Assembly: GCA_965658595.1 (NCBI GenBank)
Contig: CBFHSW010000069.1
Span: 1 to 6,165, forward strand
Direction of reading: 5' to 3'
Length of the DNA stretch: 6,165 bases
Origin: UBA1858 sp965658595
GTDB lineage: Bacteria; Pseudomonadota; Gammaproteobacteria; UBA4575
Shown in pieces: positions 6,028 through 6,165 of the stretch (position 1 is the first letter of the stretch; every line of letters begins with the position of its first letter). Under the pieces are notes generated by a model, which searched no databases, was not told the DNA's origin, and saw only the letters and a list, made by a program, of their open reading frames with translations. The position numbers were made by a program, and so were the translations under genes.

Positions 6028-6165
6028 TTAAAGATCGAAGTCGTCGTCGTTGCTGTCAGCGCTGCAAGGACGTGGCTCAATGCCGTTGTCCGCTGCATAC
6101 TTCTCTGCGCCTGCATCGATGATTGACTGTGATAATGCAACATCACCTTCAATCCAGTCAGATAC
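6028..6165 (-). CDS. Probable ABC transporter periplasmic binding protein, C-terminal end
   Basis: A minus-strand frame is open from the right edge to TAA at 6030-6028 and encodes 45 residues: it begins VSDWIEGDVALSQSII, contains YAADNGIEPRPCS, and ends in the acidic run SNDDDFDL. The rest of the gene lies outside the window. Its position as the gene just upstream of a LivF ATPase, the acidic soluble character and the DAGAEKYA helix suit the tail of a type 1 (LivK-like) solute-binding protein, which would capture the substrate in the periplasm. The family call rests mainly on context and a weak memory of similar tails. An overlapping 60-codon frame here is less likely (see rejected items). 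Confidence 0.7.
   Translation of the reverse strand, partial: VSDWIEGDVALSQSIIDAGAEKYAADNGIEPRPCSADSNDDDFDL

Noticed and set aside
5970..6152. 60-codon minus-strand frame starting at 6152
   Set aside because: It overlaps the binding-protein tail in another frame, reads through the intercistronic hairpin and has no recognisable composition. The alternative frame is open to the edge and ends just before the hairpin.

Overview
The window looks like a stretch of chromosome from a free-living, probably marine-type gammaproteobacterium with moderately AT-rich DNA. The isocitrate lyase keeps the residue numbering of the E. coli enzyme up to its active-site cysteine. RraA is a family typical of Gammaproteobacteria, and the RND exporter and Rap1a/Tai-like protein also fit that group. 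I cannot name a genus. No tRNA, rRNA, CRISPR array, transposase or phage gene is visible.

Layout: (1) Positions 1-872, minus strand: the N-terminal two thirds of isocitrate lyase (aceA), starting at GTG and running off the left edge. (2) 873-1159: a divergent control region and the leader of rraA, with a GntR-type palindrome (TGGTAATACCA) upstream of aceA. (3) 1160-1636, plus: an RraA-family protein that carries the D-X20-R-D motif of the aldolase/oxaloacetate decarboxylase branch. (4) 1637-1850: a long hairpin behind rraA, then a candidate extended -10 promoter inside an inverted repeat. (5) 1851-4307, plus: an 818-residue RND/MMPL exporter. (6) 4308-4677: non-coding convergent spacer with one large imperfect inverted repeat. 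(7) 4678-5028, minus: a small secreted four-cysteine protein resembling the Rap1a/Tai immunity family. (8) 5146-6165, minus: the end of an ABC uptake operon. The tail of a probable periplasmic binding protein comes first, then an RNA hairpin, a LivF-type ATPase and a Rho-independent terminator.

Functional reading: aceA (glyoxylate shunt) and an uptake system of the branched-chain amino acid/carboxylate type both suit growth on acetate, fatty acids, amino acids or organic acids. If the RraA protein is an oxaloacetate decarboxylase, its divergent position next to aceA would put it at the same metabolic node, but that is inference. The RND exporter and the Rap1a-like protein appear to be stand-alone genes. 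I see no clear new multi-gene system. The items most worth a second look are the RraA motif with its aceA neighbour, the orphan Rap1a-like protein, the interrupted inverted repeat in the convergent spacer, and the strand-specific hairpin within the ABC operon.
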